DNA of 64,000 nucleotides from Karalla daura (lineage: Eukaryota; Chordata; Actinopteri; Chaetodontiformes; Leiognathidae). The notes beneath the pieces are model-generated. The model ran no database searches, had not been told where the DNA came from, and saw only the letters and a list, made by a program, of their open reading frames with translations. The stretch covers positions 8,794,183 to 8,858,182 of the forward strand of contig CM055206.1 of assembly GCA_029224185.1 (NCBI GenBank). Direction: 5' to 3'. Shown in pieces: positions 44,353-56,881 of this stretch. The stretch's first letter is position 1. The number at the start of each line of letters is the position of its first letter. The translations under genes were made by a program, and so were the position numbers.

Positions 44353-44570
44353 TGGAGGGGAGAGGAGAGGAGAGGGGAGGAGAGGAGAGGAGAGGAGGGG
44401 AGAGGAGAGGAGAGGAGAGGAGAGGAGAGGAGAGGAGAGGAGAGGAGAGGAGAGGAGAGGAGAGGAGAGGAGAGGAGAGGAGAGGAGGGGAGAGGAGAGG
44501 AGAGGAGAGGAGAGGGGAGGAGAGGAGAGGAGAGGAGAGGAGAGGAGAGGAGGGGAGAGGAGAGGAGGCG
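44353..44570 (+). repeat. all-purine pentanucleotide array (AGAGG)n
   Basis: About 215 bases with a 5-base period and occasional AGGGG units. The plus strand is purine-only throughout, so every frame is open on both strands without meaning. A short array of the same unit, reversed, occurs at about 32361-32390. Confidence 0.95.
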
Positions 44571-45067
44571 GCTAAAGGTCTCCGAGAAGCTCTCGGGGTG
44601 CAGCCGCCTCGCCGGCTGCGGCTTGGCAGTCGGTATCAGGGCTGAGCACACAGCCTCTCCTTCAAGGTTATCTCTGCGGAGAATTCGCTGACAGCAGGAT
44701 ACTGGCACACACACACGCACACACACGCACACACGCACGCACACACGCACAGGCACACACACGGTAGTGTGCACACACCTCAGTGGCCCTGCGAGGCGGG
44801 GGTAGCAGCGTTGTTTGTGCTGCCAGTTTATGCAAACAGGTTTTTAATTGGGACGGTGTGGATGTATGATTAGCAGTAAAACACACCCATCACTCCCCGT
44901 TTTATGACTTTTTATGTCCAAATAAAAACGCGGACCGGGGCGGGGGCCCCACCTGCCAACCCAATCTGTCTCCCGACGAGTGAAGGTGGATCTCGGGGGG
45001 GGGGCTCTGACGTGGTCAAGGACGGCATTGTAAATTCACCATGTCGGCCAGGGTGATGAACTGGCTC

Positions 45068-45070
<3 letters not shown>

Positions 45071-45117
<47 letters not shown>
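45071..45117 (+). repeat. (GT)n microsatellite
   Basis: About 47 bases of uninterrupted GT. Confidence 0.95.
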
Positions 45118-45122
<5 letters not shown>

Positions 45123-45444
45123 GAGAAGGGAAAAGCGCAAGGAGTCAGTGCCACTCAAGCAGCTGCGTGTCTCGCGCCCGGAGCGGCGGGGACATTAAGT
45201 GTCAGAGTGTGCATGTGAGAGTTTGACTGAGCGTTTATGTCAGGGAGGGACGACGTGGAGCTGAGCCGTCTCCTCAGATTGATCATTTGTTTTATGCTCG
45301 GCCGTGTTTGAGGAACGCAACCCTCCGTGAGGGCACGCTACCCAGATCCTTGACCGTAATTATTTGCGAGGAATGGGGGAAAAAAAAGCAGAGGCTCAAG
45401 GTCCACGTTATCTATCCACCTTGAGCTGTTTTGCTGCCTGGGTC

Positions 45445-45445
<1 letters not shown>

Positions 45446-45506
<61 letters not shown>
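45446..45506 (+). repeat. (CA)n microsatellite
   Basis: About 60 bases of CA with one T interruption near its start. Confidence 0.95.
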
Positions 45507-45508
<2 letters not shown>

Positions 45509-46136
45509 GGCACTTTTCCTGTCTGTTCCAGTTTCTGTACCTCATAATGAGCCCCAATGACGGCTGACCTTTTGCAGCGCGGGGTGCCAGGGACAACCTA
45601 GAAAGGTGGGGCTGGTGAGGGGAGGGCAGGGGGGCCTGTGCTGACCCCATACAGAGGGTGCCAACCTTCATTCAGTCACTGTAAAGAGGCCTAATGACTG
45701 GCTCGACACGAGAGGAAAAAGGGGAGCGAAATAAAGGGATAATGGAGGAAACCATGCGGCCAGAGAGGAGAAATAAGGCGCGGAGTGAGAGAGAGCAGCC
45801 ACTGTTTCGCTGTGCTAAACTTGTACGACTTTTATCATCTGAATATGCAGCGATGCATAATGTGATATGCCCGGATCCACTGAATATGGATTTCGCTCAG
45901 ATTACAATCAGACCTTTGAAACAAGTCTTGCAAGTGGTCAGGCTGGGATTGTCATTACCATCCGCTGTAATTCGCTTGCCATTTCTTACGAGAACTAGAT
46001 AAAAAGCGGAGGGGGGAAAAAAGGTTCACGACATAGAGGAGCATTTCAGGGTAATTCAAGGATATGGAGATATAATGAGGGCTTCCAAATTATGTATGAA
46101 TGCACAGCTATGTGAACCACTTAGACGTTAACAGTG

Positions 46137-46350
46137 AGGGTGTAAGGCGGGAAATGCACCCTGGACACGTCTCCAGCCCATCCGAGGGCCCACACTCCAT
46201 TTACTCCCACCTAGGGTCATTTAGAGGCTGAAGATGGAGGAAACCCACGGAGAAACAGGTAGAACATGCACACAGAGAGGCCTGTCTGTCCAACTGGGAG
46301 TCAAACCTGGGTCGACAATGCTGGCCATTCACTCGCTGTGAGGCCCTGAG
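46137..46350 (-). mobile_element. SINE-like element, family A, near complete, reversed
   Basis: GGGAAATGCACCCTGGACAC, GGTCATTTAGAGG, GGAGGAAACCCACGGAG, AACATGCACACAGAGAGGCC, GGGAGTCAAACCTGG and CACTCGCTGTGAGGC occur in the order expected for a full element on the minus strand. The B box is visible as reversed GGTTTGACTCC. Confidence 0.7.
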
Positions 46351-47382
46351 AAGGAAAAAAAAAAAAAGAAAATCACGCTGAAATGTCCTGACATGCAACC
46401 ACAGTCGGAGTGACAGAGCTGGCGGCAAAGAAAAGGGTACAAAATAAAAGAAAAGCAAAGAAACGGCACGGCAGTCAGAGCAGACCGGGGCAGGAACGTG
46501 TCTGAGGCCGAAGCCTGTGGTTAGGTGACACGAGCAACGGGGGTAGACGGCGAGGAGAAATCGTCCTGATCTCCCCTCACAATCGCCCAATAAAAGCCAA
46601 GATTGACGAGAACAGCGGGGGCCCGGCGGACCCGTGTGCAATAAGTTACCTTCCTGGGACAATAAGCAGTGCACCCCACCCCTGAACACTCCCTGCCTCA
46701 CTCATCTTCCACCACACAATTTATGGCCGCCGCTTAACTCCCATTATACCCTGACTCGGGGGCAAAAATAGCAAACCCCCCCCACCCCCGCCTCCTCTCA
46801 TCCCCCCCGCGCCGCGAGTGCCCTCTCCGAGGCCGAGGCATGAATGATGAAGCAGCGACTCCCGGGGAAAAGGAGAGACGGAGGGGAGAGGAGGCCTGTG
46901 CCGAGGAGGAAGACTTTGAGCGAGGAAGAGGGGAAAAAAAAACGCCCAGACGGAGAACGCCCAGACAGCGAAAACACCGGGACACGAAAGGGAAAAAAAA
47001 AACAAAACAAAGACAAAGGTGAGGAACAAAAAGGAAGCGGCGCGGTAGGAGAGGAGAGGCGGGGAGCGAGTGGGAGAAAGATGGCGTCTGCAGACAGCAC
47101 ACCGGGGGAGAGATGAAGAGCGCTCCCCGAGGGGCCTGGAGTCCTGACTAATACAGGGAAAGAGTTCTATAAACAACACTAACGCACATCTCCCACCCAT
47201 TCACCGCTCTCTGCTACATTACCTCCATCCGCTCCTCTCAGCTGCCTCGCTCCGTGACCTTAAATCCCCACATGGCAAAAACACGTCAGCGGTAACAAGT
47301 GACATGTTTATTCTCCCTGCGTTCAGCCTGTAAGTCTTGTTTGTTTTATTTTTCTCCCCCGAGATGAAGAGGTAGAGGGAGG

Positions 47383-47388
<6 letters not shown>

Positions 47389-47462
<74 letters not shown>

Positions 47463-47472
47463 GAGAGAGAGA
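47389..47472 (+). repeat. (GA)n microsatellite
   Basis: About 84 bases of GA with one interruption at 47450. Confidence 0.95.
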
Positions 47473-47669
47473 ATACCTGGCAGCTGCAGGAGGCGGCTGA
47501 TTACAAGGCGAGTTTCTAGACATATGTTCGTATTGTATACTTCAAAATGTCACATATCCTATAAAGAGCCTCGCCTGATGTGCACTGAAGCTTTTGAAGC
47601 CATCCTTTGTTCTCGCCTTGATGGGTTTTTCTCTTTTTCTTTTCTCTCTTCTTTTTAAAGGCAGTCACA

Positions 47670-48320
47670 ATGGCAAGGTGGCCTGATGCTTAGCGATGTC
47701 GACTCGCAACAAGAGAGTCCTTCTGTGGGAGGAGCATTCACGTTGTCCCATGTCCGTGAAGGTTTCCTCCAGGACTCCCAAAGTCCAGCAACACGCAGGT
47801 CGAGTGGAGACATACCAGAGGCCAAAAGCCTCTTTCACACAAAAACCCGGTTAAGAAGCTCAGACCCAATCCACCCTGCTGCCTTCTAGTTCAGACCTCC
47901 ACCGTCACGTCATGCCATGTATCATTAGCGGCTTGCTGGTGGCTAATGCTAAGGAGGCAGTTGTCTCTGTGCTTCAAAAAAAAAAACCCCAAACCATTTT
48001 GCATGAAATGGGATGCAGAGGGATTTTACTGTCAATGTAACTGCCCCGCCAGTGGAAGTGGCTACACTCGATCCAAAAGCTATTGCTTTCTTGACTAGCA
48101 GTTCATCACCAGTCTGGACCTTTTGCTAAGACACCTGGCTGTTTGGGAAACTGAAGCTCCTATAGACTGGAGAGAGAATGACCCCATGTATGAGTGTGAA
48201 GGGTTTCTGTCCAGGGTGTCTTCTCTGATTTGGCCCTGTGTGTGCACCAGCAGGCACCCTCAAGACACGGTTAAGGCACAAAGCTTAGCTAAGATAATGG
48301 ATGGATGGATGGATGGATGG
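47670..48320 (+). mobile_element. SINE-like element(s), family A, forward, ending in an ATGG repeat
   Basis: The head at 47681-47730 (GGTGGCCTGATGCTTAGCGA, then AGAGTCCTTCTGTGGGAGGA) is followed by CCATGTCCGTGAAGGTTTCC and CAAAGTCCAGCAACACGCAGG. A tail-like part with GTCCAGGGTGTCTTC ends in (ATGG)n at 48297-48320. It may be one element with an insertion or two adjacent copies. Confidence 0.6.
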
Positions 48321-48384
48321 AAGACGGTTGTGCAGTTGTTAATGAAAATGGCTGAAATCGGGATCAGGCCAGGACTTCTTCACT

Positions 48385-48665
48385 TTCTGTCGGCTCTGGT
48401 TCTCTCAGTGCCGACCGAGCCCTCCAGGTTTTTGCTTCCCTTTGAGTTTCTTCCAGGTGCTCCAGTTTCCTTCCACACACACACACACACACACACGCAC
48501 ACACGCACACACACACACACATGCACTCACGCACGCACGCACGCACGCACACCAAAGACGTGCATGGGAGATGAAATGAAAACTGGAAATTGCCCAGAGC
48601 AGCATGCATGGGTCTGTCTGCACTGGCTCTGTGATGGACTGGCGACTGGCATGAATAAATGTTGA
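48385..48665 (+). mobile_element. SINE-like element, family A, forward, with CA expansion
   Basis: GGTGCTCCAGTTTCCTTCCA precedes a CA/GCAC tract (48474-48551), then CCAAAGACGTGCATGGGAGA and CTCTGTGATGGACTGGCGAC. The microsatellite lies inside the element. Confidence 0.6.
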
Positions 48666-49317
48666 AGCGGACTACGAAATTAATAATTGACAAGTTGAGA
48701 TGGGTGTTTTTGTGCCACGCTCAGCTGACTGCTGTCCTCCTCTCGACTCACTGCTCCAGTCTCTCATGCTTTATTCTGGTCGCCGGCTTCCTCTTAAACT
48801 CCATTTCCTCTTCCTCATCTTAACAGATTTTTGTTGGAGTCTGACATTAAAACCCGAACCCACGGGGACCCGCTGAGAACAGACTGGTGCGGGCCTGCGC
48901 TGAATTTTCCATTTAATTGCTTCGCTTTGGGTCAGGATTGTTTGAAAATGTTAAAATACCCTTACCCTCGCTTAATGATGAGAAATTACTTAGCGACGTC
49001 GCCATTCAAGGGGGCTCGGGGTTTGGGCTGGAGTTTTGCACAGCCTGGACAGAATTTCCAAATTGGGATCCCACTGTTGCGACCCCAATAACCTACGCCT
49101 CCCCCACCCAGTCCTGGCCATCTTTCTCCGTCTCTCTCTTCCCTCGACGTCCCGTCCTCGCCCCCCCCCCCCGGCGCAGCAGCCAGCCTGCGTCACAACA
49201 CGAGCCATATTGACAGAACTTCTCGTCCCCGTCAGCTCGTGTTTTCTGCTTCGGGTCCGCGCTCGCTCGTTTGCCTGACTTCTCCTGTGTCTCTTCCACT
49301 TGGGCTCCACGTCTGGC

Positions 49318-49319
<2 letters not shown>

Positions 49320-49357
<38 letters not shown>

Positions 49358-49377
49358 TGTGGGTGTGTGTGTGTGTG
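49320..49377 (+). repeat. (TG)n microsatellite
   Basis: About 58 bases of TG with two GGG-type interruptions. Confidence 0.93.
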
Positions 49378-50154
49378 CCTGCCCGGCCCATCGGCTCACG
49401 CTCGGATGCTCCTTCCACTCCATGTGACCTGTTGGAAGTCTTTTGTAGTTAATGTATAGATTGTATAACCGAGCCGCCTGGAAGGAGACTTTCTGTTTTT
49501 CGGGTTTTTTTTTGTTCCCACATCATCTGAGTCGTGGACGCAGCGGCGGTTGTCGTGATCACATCTGACCGGTTCAGCGGGAGTTTATGCCCGCGCTGTG
49601 CGGGAAACAATGCTGTCACCGGGCCCGGGCCTTTCTGCTTTGCTAATCACGTTGGCCGCGTCCGGCCTCGACCCGCCTGACACGGAAACACCGTCGGTTG
49701 TTAACGCAATGAAACCGACAATTACATCGAGCCGCGGCGCAGACCGGCTTCCCTCCGTGGCTGCTCATGACCGCGGGCTTTTCACAGTGGTCATTTGGAC
49801 TTCAGGAGGTCAATAAGAGAAGACACAAAGCTCATTGTGGGAGGGAAAGAAAAAAAACCTGCCCCACCTCGAGGGGATAAAATTTCCTAAATTGCGATTA
49901 AAGAGAAATACCGGCACGCCGTCCTCCCTGACCCCTATTAACAGAGCCTGAGATAACAGCCACATCTCTCCTCTGCACAGGCACTCCTGCCACCGAGCAC
50001 CACCTGTTGCTCCACAATCACATTAACTAACGGGGGGAGATGAGGAGAAAAACTCAATGCGCCGCGTACCGGGCTGTGCTAACGCTGAGCTGATGCAATC
50101 ACATCCGCAAACACAATCCCACCTTTTACTACTCTGTCTCCCACAGAGGAAGAT

Positions 50155-50181
50155 GGGGGGGGGGGGGGGGGGGGGGGGGGG
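50155..50181 (+). repeat. G homopolymer, 27 bases
   Basis: An uninterrupted run of G. Its true length may be affected by sequencing or assembly error. Another G run lies at 51352-51370. Confidence 0.8.
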
Positions 50182-50404
50182 CATCCATATCTCTGGGTAT
50201 TTTCCTCCCAGTCTGTGCTGCCGAGGTCTCTTAAACACCGAGTGCAGCCGGAGCGGGGAGTTTACATACAAAGTGGTTTAGTCAGAGCGGAGAGTGAAGA
50301 GAGAGACCCAGCACTTGAGCTGCTGGCGGAACACTGTGATCCAGCTGGGAGCAGCTGCATCCCCTGTTTCAAGAACACAACAAAAACACAGTGACCCCCT
50401 CCCC

Positions 50405-50440
50405 TCCCTCCTCCTCCTCCTCCTCCTCCTCCTCCTCCCC
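50405..50440 (+). repeat. (CCT)n trinucleotide repeat
   Basis: About ten CCT units next to a CpG-rich, GGGCC-rich stretch (50440-50510). Confidence 0.9.
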
Positions 50441-51351
50441 GCGCCGGCACCAATCCAGGGCCGGGCCGGGCTGGGCCGGGCCGGGCCGAGGGGGGAAGCG
50501 TGAGCCGCTCTCTCCTGTGCTGGCCGCGCTCCGGGACGCCACGTGTTGCACGTCACACGCGGTGGCAGAATTACAGGTACGGCGCGCTCCACGTGCACAC
50601 CGCCGCTCTCAAGCCCGCTGCTGACAGCGCAGCCAGGTCCATCAATCTTCCTCCAGGGAACCTGTTTGTTTCCTATTAAGTTCCCTTGTGCGACGATTGG
50701 ATTTTTTTTCCATCCCCCCCCCAACCGTCTCCCGCCCACCTCCCCATCCTCAATCGCTCGCAGCTCCTACTCTCGGAGTGTGTAACCAGCCGCCGTGCAC
50801 AGCTGTCATGCGTCTGGTGGACGCCGTGTGACTGACACTCATTGTTCAAGATTGAATATGCATTTTCTCCCTCCAGGACTGACGCATGCCAAATGAAGGA
50901 CATTCCCCTGATTGATGGCATCTATTTATAAGAGAGCTCTCTCCCTTTCCGACTTTTCCTTGTTCATCTCAGTCTCCCACACTGACCTGTGTCTTTCGGG
51001 CCCGCAACTAGAATCCACATTTGGCAAACAGAGGGAGTCCTGGAGAGCTCCTGGAAACCAGTCGCAGCTCATCCAACTTTCCATTGAGAAGCTTAAAAAA
51101 AAAAGAGAAAAGAAATCCAACCTTTCTGTGCAGGAATTATGCATGGGCGCAGGAGGAGCGGTGGTGGTGGGGGTAGTCCTGAGCACTGAGGTTAGATCAC
51201 AAACATGATCAATAATGCAGCGCCTATTGTGTTTCGGCGCTGCAGTCAGCTCAGTTCGCCTCAGCTCGTTCAAGTGAATCCTCGGCGCCCGGTTAACAGC
51301 CTGGATGAAAGTTTGGGTCTTCTGGAAGCCGAACCAGGCAGGAAAAGGGGC

Positions 51352-51370
51352 GGGGGGGGGGGGGGGGGGG
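51352..51370 (+). repeat. G homopolymer, 19 bases
   Basis: An uninterrupted run of G; length uncertain for the same reason as other homopolymers. Confidence 0.8.
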
Positions 51371-54300
51371 CAGTGATGGCCTGAGCAGATGAGAAGATGC
51401 GTGGGCGGATTTGGAAAGAGAATGAGGTGCAGCGGTGGATGTGCTCCATCCACAATCTGCTGGAAGGGATGTAGTCTGATGGCCCTGGGCCGCAGCTCTG
51501 GATATCAAAATAATGAGAATAATGAAGATACAAACACCACCATTTTCTCCGGGAGTGTGATACATATCTCATTTGATACAGTGCTGAGCCCTGGGACACC
51601 CCCTTATCCACACATCTACACCTTATGGCAAGGTTTTTTGTTATTACTCGGCGTTGCATCCTGGCCGCCGTGCAATAAGAACTCCTGGTTATTGCCGCTT
51701 TATTGCCTTGCCATGCAGATGGCGTGCGTGCCTCACCCTGAATTATTGATCTGCTCGCGTGAAACGTCAACAAACTGACACGATAATACGGGTGTGCACG
51801 CGTGCGTGCGTGTGTGTGTATAGATCACTAATCATAGCTCGCACACACCATCTGGAAATAACTACATGCACGGGATCACAGACACAACTCGACTGTGTAA
51901 TGCCGCCTTCTTTCATGTACTGAAACACCACGGGCAGTATTTGTCTTATTTGCTTTTAAACGCGTACATGTCGAGATAAAAGCACTTCTTGTTTGATTGT
52001 GTTGGAGGGTCCCGAGCTAAGACGCCCCCATTCCCCAAAATTACGCAATTCAAACATGCTCCTGGTTTGGAGAGCCTAATCACATCCGTGTGATTACATG
52101 ATCCCGGAGTAGCACAATAAACCTACGAGGCACAGTTCGTACAAGGTGCGCATTGATCTTAGGGCCGCTCCGCTCAGCTAGCATTGATCTCGTGCCAGGT
52201 CTGCGAGCAGGCAGCATGCTCGCCGGTTCCCGTGTGCTCATGTGCGAGCCAGTAATGGTCTAGTTAAGGTCTCCGTCTGTCCGGCGGTGGAAATAACCTC
52301 CGCCTCCACAGCCTGTCGGATCAGATCCTCCCAGTGTGTCCTGGGCGGTGTCGGCCCCCGTTCCCCTTCCTGTCGGTGAGCCGTGGGCCAGCAGAGGGGA
52401 ACGGGCTTCCGGCGCCGTGGACCGCCAGCCCGGGCTCCCCACAGCCTGGTCATTACTGCCAGCTAACAAGCAGAGAGCGGGGGACGTCTGCGGCTGCTCT
52501 ACCCCTTAACTAACAAAGAGAGAGACCTCACGGGGGAACTGTGCTAGCAGAGGCAAAGGCTCCTGCTGGACTCGTAATGGTGCTTTCTCATTATGTGCTG
52601 TCTCCTGGGGGGGGAGAAAAAAAACGAGATGCACACGCCGGGCTACAGGTCCTTTCAACTAGGCATTGTGGGACTACGGGGGTAGCACGGAGGGAACATT
52701 ATGTGCACAGCCTGTCACATGCCACTGCTTGGAGTTAGCCAAAGCGAGCAGCGCAGACATGTGTTGGCCGTCCGTCCACACGTGCCCACCGCTGGATGCT
52801 TACATGCTTCCTTCATGTCATCTTTTATTTCCGTTGGTGCCAGGGATGTCAGAGGGATTCCTCAGAGGAGGAGGGAGGAGGAAGAGGAGGAGGAGGAGGT
52901 GGAGAAAGGGGAGGCGGGGGCATGAAATGAGTCTGACTTGATTTGATTTGATTCCGGTGGTTCCATCAGTGCCAGAGGGCGACGCGGAGGGCGGAGGGTG
53001 GAGGGTGGAGGGCGGAGGGTGGAAGGAGCGAGGGGGTGGAGGGGAGGCAGAACTTGCAGATCCCATGTGTGCTCAAGCGTACATGGCTGGAGCCAAAGCG
53101 CAGCCACACATGCTCACAAGAAATATACATCACCCACAGTGTGGGCATAGTCTGCTTTCTTCTTCCCAGACTTGTGGGACGCGCAGCGTCTCCGAGCAGC
53201 TGGTGGTCAATAACGCTGATGGGGCAACGGAGGCGTGGGATATGTATATTAAAGTCTTGTAAAATACTCTTAAATCCTCCACCCACCGCTTGTTTTGACA
53301 ATTGCTTTCAGCAGTTTTCTTTCCCTTTTTGTTTTTTTAAGTTGTGCGTCCACACTGGAGCAGGCTGTATTTTGGCAGCGTTTTTGTTGACATTTTCATT
53401 CACTCAATACCTCATCTACGCTCAGGCGAGGAAATCTCACAGTCTATTATAAGATAATGAGTCCGGGTTTACTTTACTTGATCCTGCAAATTTGATGGGA
53501 CTATTACGCACCCGACCAATCGCGGCCAGCAGTGTGAAACCAACATAACAGTTATTTCCACAGTGTCTTGTGCAGGCCACGGTGCGTTGTCACCGTATTG
53601 CATATGTGGCTGTTTCTGTTGGGAGACGAATAATAACAACCCGAGGCAACTTCTTCCTTTTGTAGACATTGTCAGGCCAAACACATTACAGTACTTTTTG
53701 CCTCAACACTGTGGTGGATTGAACTGTGTCACTGTGCCACAAAGGACAATATATTGTGACCTCAAATGTGCCTGCAGAATCGAAACGTCTCCCCTACTCA
53801 GACCTAGTAATATAATAATAATAAAAGCCTCACACACAGGTACAGTATTACCTATTGCAGGGCTATTGCATTGGATTGCAATACAGTTTACAATGCATAA
53901 ACTGTGTCCACCCCTCACATCTTGCATCATAAGCGCTGCCTATTATGAACAATGTGCTCTGTTTAATTTACTTTAACTGCTCAGATCTGCACAAATTTAT
54001 ATCGTGAAAAATAAACAAGGGCTGCAGCGTAAAATCACAAAGGATCCATTTTCCTCCATTTAAGATGTATTTTGTTTTTATATTTTACTGTTGATTTGTA
54101 ATTGATATAGTAATTGTTTGTTATTCTGCAAAGGTCTGGCACCCATTCATGCTTTTAGGTCAAACCACATGTAGGCATTCAATGACTGGCTATCTTTCAT
54201 GTCTCCCAAGTGATCAATCACGTGACTCTATGTTCCTTGAATAACAATGGCACTGGCAAACGATACAGCTATGGAGCACATCTAAAACTAGCCATATGTG

Positions 54301-54950
54301 TAAAAGCCAGAGTGAGAGGAAGATTCAGACACTGAGGAAGAACCAGGAGCATGTACACTAACACTTCACCAGATACTTCTACTAACTGCTGCCTTGTATT
54401 TGCTTCAGTTACAAACCTGGAGAGAGACGAGTACATGCAAACTACAAACATCACATTCTGTCTGCATTGTTATATAAAAAATAAAGAGTGCTTTACCTGT
54501 TACAGAGCGATCAATGCTGCTGATTAAAGCTCAAAATCTTTCTAAACACCACACAAAAATCTACCTGGACCAGCTGCCTAACAGCTGCTCTCCTTCCTCC
54601 AGCAGCTCAGGCACCAGTCACACCGAGACATTCACCAGTTACCTCCTCTGTGCATGCCCCCACATACGTACCCCAGTCACGCTGCTGATCTCTGACAGGT
54701 TTCACACCTGGGCCAGCGCAGAGCTGCCCCGAGACCAGAGCTTTGACCCCGGGTAATGGCTCCTACGGGGCAGAGCAGGGTAGGAGAGAGAGAGAGACAG
54801 AACTAAACCTATTCTGCTCGCTACAGTTGTAAACTGCCTCGCTCCTCCCCTGGGACTGGCTCCCCCCACGTTGCAACCTCTCATCACCCTCCCTCCCTCG
54901 TGTAACCATCCACTGCAATGAAGCAGAGTGACGCTGTTGCTACGGTTACC

Positions 54951-54978
54951 TGGGTGTGTGTGTGTGTGTGTGTGTGTG
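54951..54978 (+). repeat. (TG)n microsatellite
   Basis: About 27 bases. A similar TG tract lies at 55171-55198 and a CT tract at 55529-55557, so this 600-base stretch holds three dinucleotide arrays. Confidence 0.9.
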
Positions 54979-55170
54979 GGAGGGGCTGAGGTCGGGAGGT
55001 ACAGACGAGGTGGTTTGTTATCTGCCTACGCGGCTGATGTGAGACAAAATGTGATTGTGTCCCCGGTGCTGCGGGCGGCGGATGGACTGAGCGAGAAGTA
55101 GCAATTCTGCCCTGGCGGAGGTGTACAGCAGCACTAAATATGCATGTTTCTGAGAAATAGCAACTATAAC

Positions 55171-55198
55171 TCTGTGTGTGTGTGTGTGTGTGTGTGTT
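55171..55198 (+). repeat. (TG)n microsatellite
   Basis: About 28 bases of uninterrupted TG. Confidence 0.9.
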
Positions 55199-55528
55199 AT
55201 TGTGTGCATGTCTAAGCAGAGCAGAGCAGAGGTTGGTGAAGCTTAGCCGACTCTGTGGAATGTAAACTAGCCACTGCAGCACTCCTGCCTGGCCCTCAGT
55301 CGGATGCTGCCCCACCTGGGATCCAGGCGTGCCGCCCCCCCCCCACCCCCCCCCCCAACCCCCCATCAAACACCACCCCCACCCGCCCCCCACACACCTA
55401 CCTATCACCAACCCCCATCACCAGCACCACCTCCGCACAGGCCAGCATCCTAGCTGCCGGCCCTGTTTAGAGCTGCCTGCCTAGCACCCGCCTTGCATCT
55501 CAGTTGCCACGGTGATCCGCTCGCCTCG

Positions 55529-55557
<29 letters not shown>
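55529..55557 (+). repeat. (CT)n microsatellite
   Basis: About 29 bases of uninterrupted CT. Confidence 0.9.
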
Positions 55558-55561
<4 letters not shown>

Positions 55562-56228
55562 GTGTGTGCACAGAAGGAGTGAGAGCAGGGAACAAAGCCG
55601 GACGGTCACTCACCGTGCGTTACCATTACGCAGCTATTTGATAGCAGCCGCAGACGTCTCCCAGCGTGACTGCCCGCGGGACAGCTCGCTGCTGCTTTCA
55701 TCTAATCTACCGACGACAAATTAGGACTTGCTCCATTATGGCTAAAAATCCTAATCACAATTACTGTAGTCGATACTGAGATCATGGTTATTTAACAGGA
55801 TTACTGGCTGACTTTGGAAACATAACGCTAATTAGTGGAGCGGCGCTCAAACTGCGTGCCGATGATTTGCCCATGCCAGCTCCTTAAATATATGTATCAG
55901 TAAATGAGGGTTTTGAACTGGTGGTTGAGGAAAGATGAGCAATGTCTCACTTTGGGAAGGAACGGAAAACACCCTGGACGGGTCAGCAGGCCACTGCAGA
56001 ACATACTGTACACTGAAAAAACTGGACCGTTGGTTTTAATTACAATTAACCTGTCAACAGGTTCCACAAAAAAAAGCAAAGGGGCAACATAGAGCCCCCA
56101 GTCAACCTACACGTGCATCTTTGTGGACGTTAATTGTGGATTGCTTCGAGAGGAGCTGGGCCTCCGGCTGTAAGGTAACCGGATGACGCACGGCAGAGGC
56201 GGCTAAACAGAATGCAGCGCGGCATTCG

Positions 56229-56281
56229 TTTCATCTCGCATTTCGATTGCCTTGCTCCCGCAATCGCTGCGAGAAATGAAA
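56229..56281. repeat. inverted repeat able to form a compact hairpin
   Basis: Arms at 56229-56250 and 56260-56281 pair over about 19 base pairs in three helices of 7, 7 and 5 bp, with a 3x1 internal loop, a two-base bulge and a 9-base loop (CTTGCTCCC). Confidence 0.8.
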
Positions 56282-56835
56282 ATCCGATAAATCAGGCCGG
56301 CCCGGGCCGTGATTCGATTAGCCCTGCCGCTGATTAACCTCCTCTGTGTTCTGTGCGCACACATAAACCAAAGCCCGGTCCCGTTTCCCCAGCCTCCCGG
56401 GCAGGCCGCCCCCACCTACCCACCCCCACCCGCCCCTCGCTGGATGTGACTCCACAAATGTCAGCGGCGGCTGCACGTGTCGCTGGCTCGATGCATTGTG
56501 CTGCGCTGCGTGTCTTCCCGGGGAGGCCGCGCTGCGCCCGCGCGCTCACCGGCCCATCTGCAGCCCCAGCGAGGGACGCGTGATGATGACGGCTGAGTCA
56601 CCCATTAGCCCAAATTAGAGCCATCCCTCCACCGCTCCAGACAAGGCCGCTGGCAGTGCCACGCGGCCGGGGCCATTACAGGAACACATGCGCTAAACTG
56701 ATTCTAGCCCCGCAAATACCATTAGCTGGTGCCCCCAGATTATAAATATCCCAGCTACCAATCTGAGGAGGAAAATGGGGCACCGTGTTACGAAAATCAA
56801 CGTATCGGACTCCTTCACCCGCTGCCAAGGGGCAA

Positions 56836-56836
<1 letters not shown>

Positions 56837-56880
<44 letters not shown>
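56837..56880 (+). repeat. (GA)n microsatellite
   Basis: About 44 bases of GA with one AAA interruption. Confidence 0.93.

Positions 56881-56881
<1 letters not shown>

Noticed and set aside
44250..44774. Open frames in all directions across the pentamer array
   Set aside because: A purine-only repeat has no stop codons in several frames; products are short-period Gly/Arg/Glu or Ser/Pro/Leu repeats, not a gene.
46649..46665. Donor-like GGAAG/GTAACT on the minus strand as a possible fut8 5' exon
   Set aside because: No convincing acceptor or CpG start region just upstream, and the consensus is only moderate.
46721..47200. Minus-strand frame of about 159 codons rich in Phe, Leu, Ser and Pro
   Set aside because: Low-complexity composition from a purine-rich plus strand. 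Two other frames are also open over the same bases, with no splice signals and no recognisable domain.
49598..49816. Plus-strand frame of 72 codons with normal-looking amino-acid composition
   Set aside because: No similarity recognised, no splice sites at sensible positions, and it lies in a CpG-containing, otherwise non-coding region. Left uncalled.
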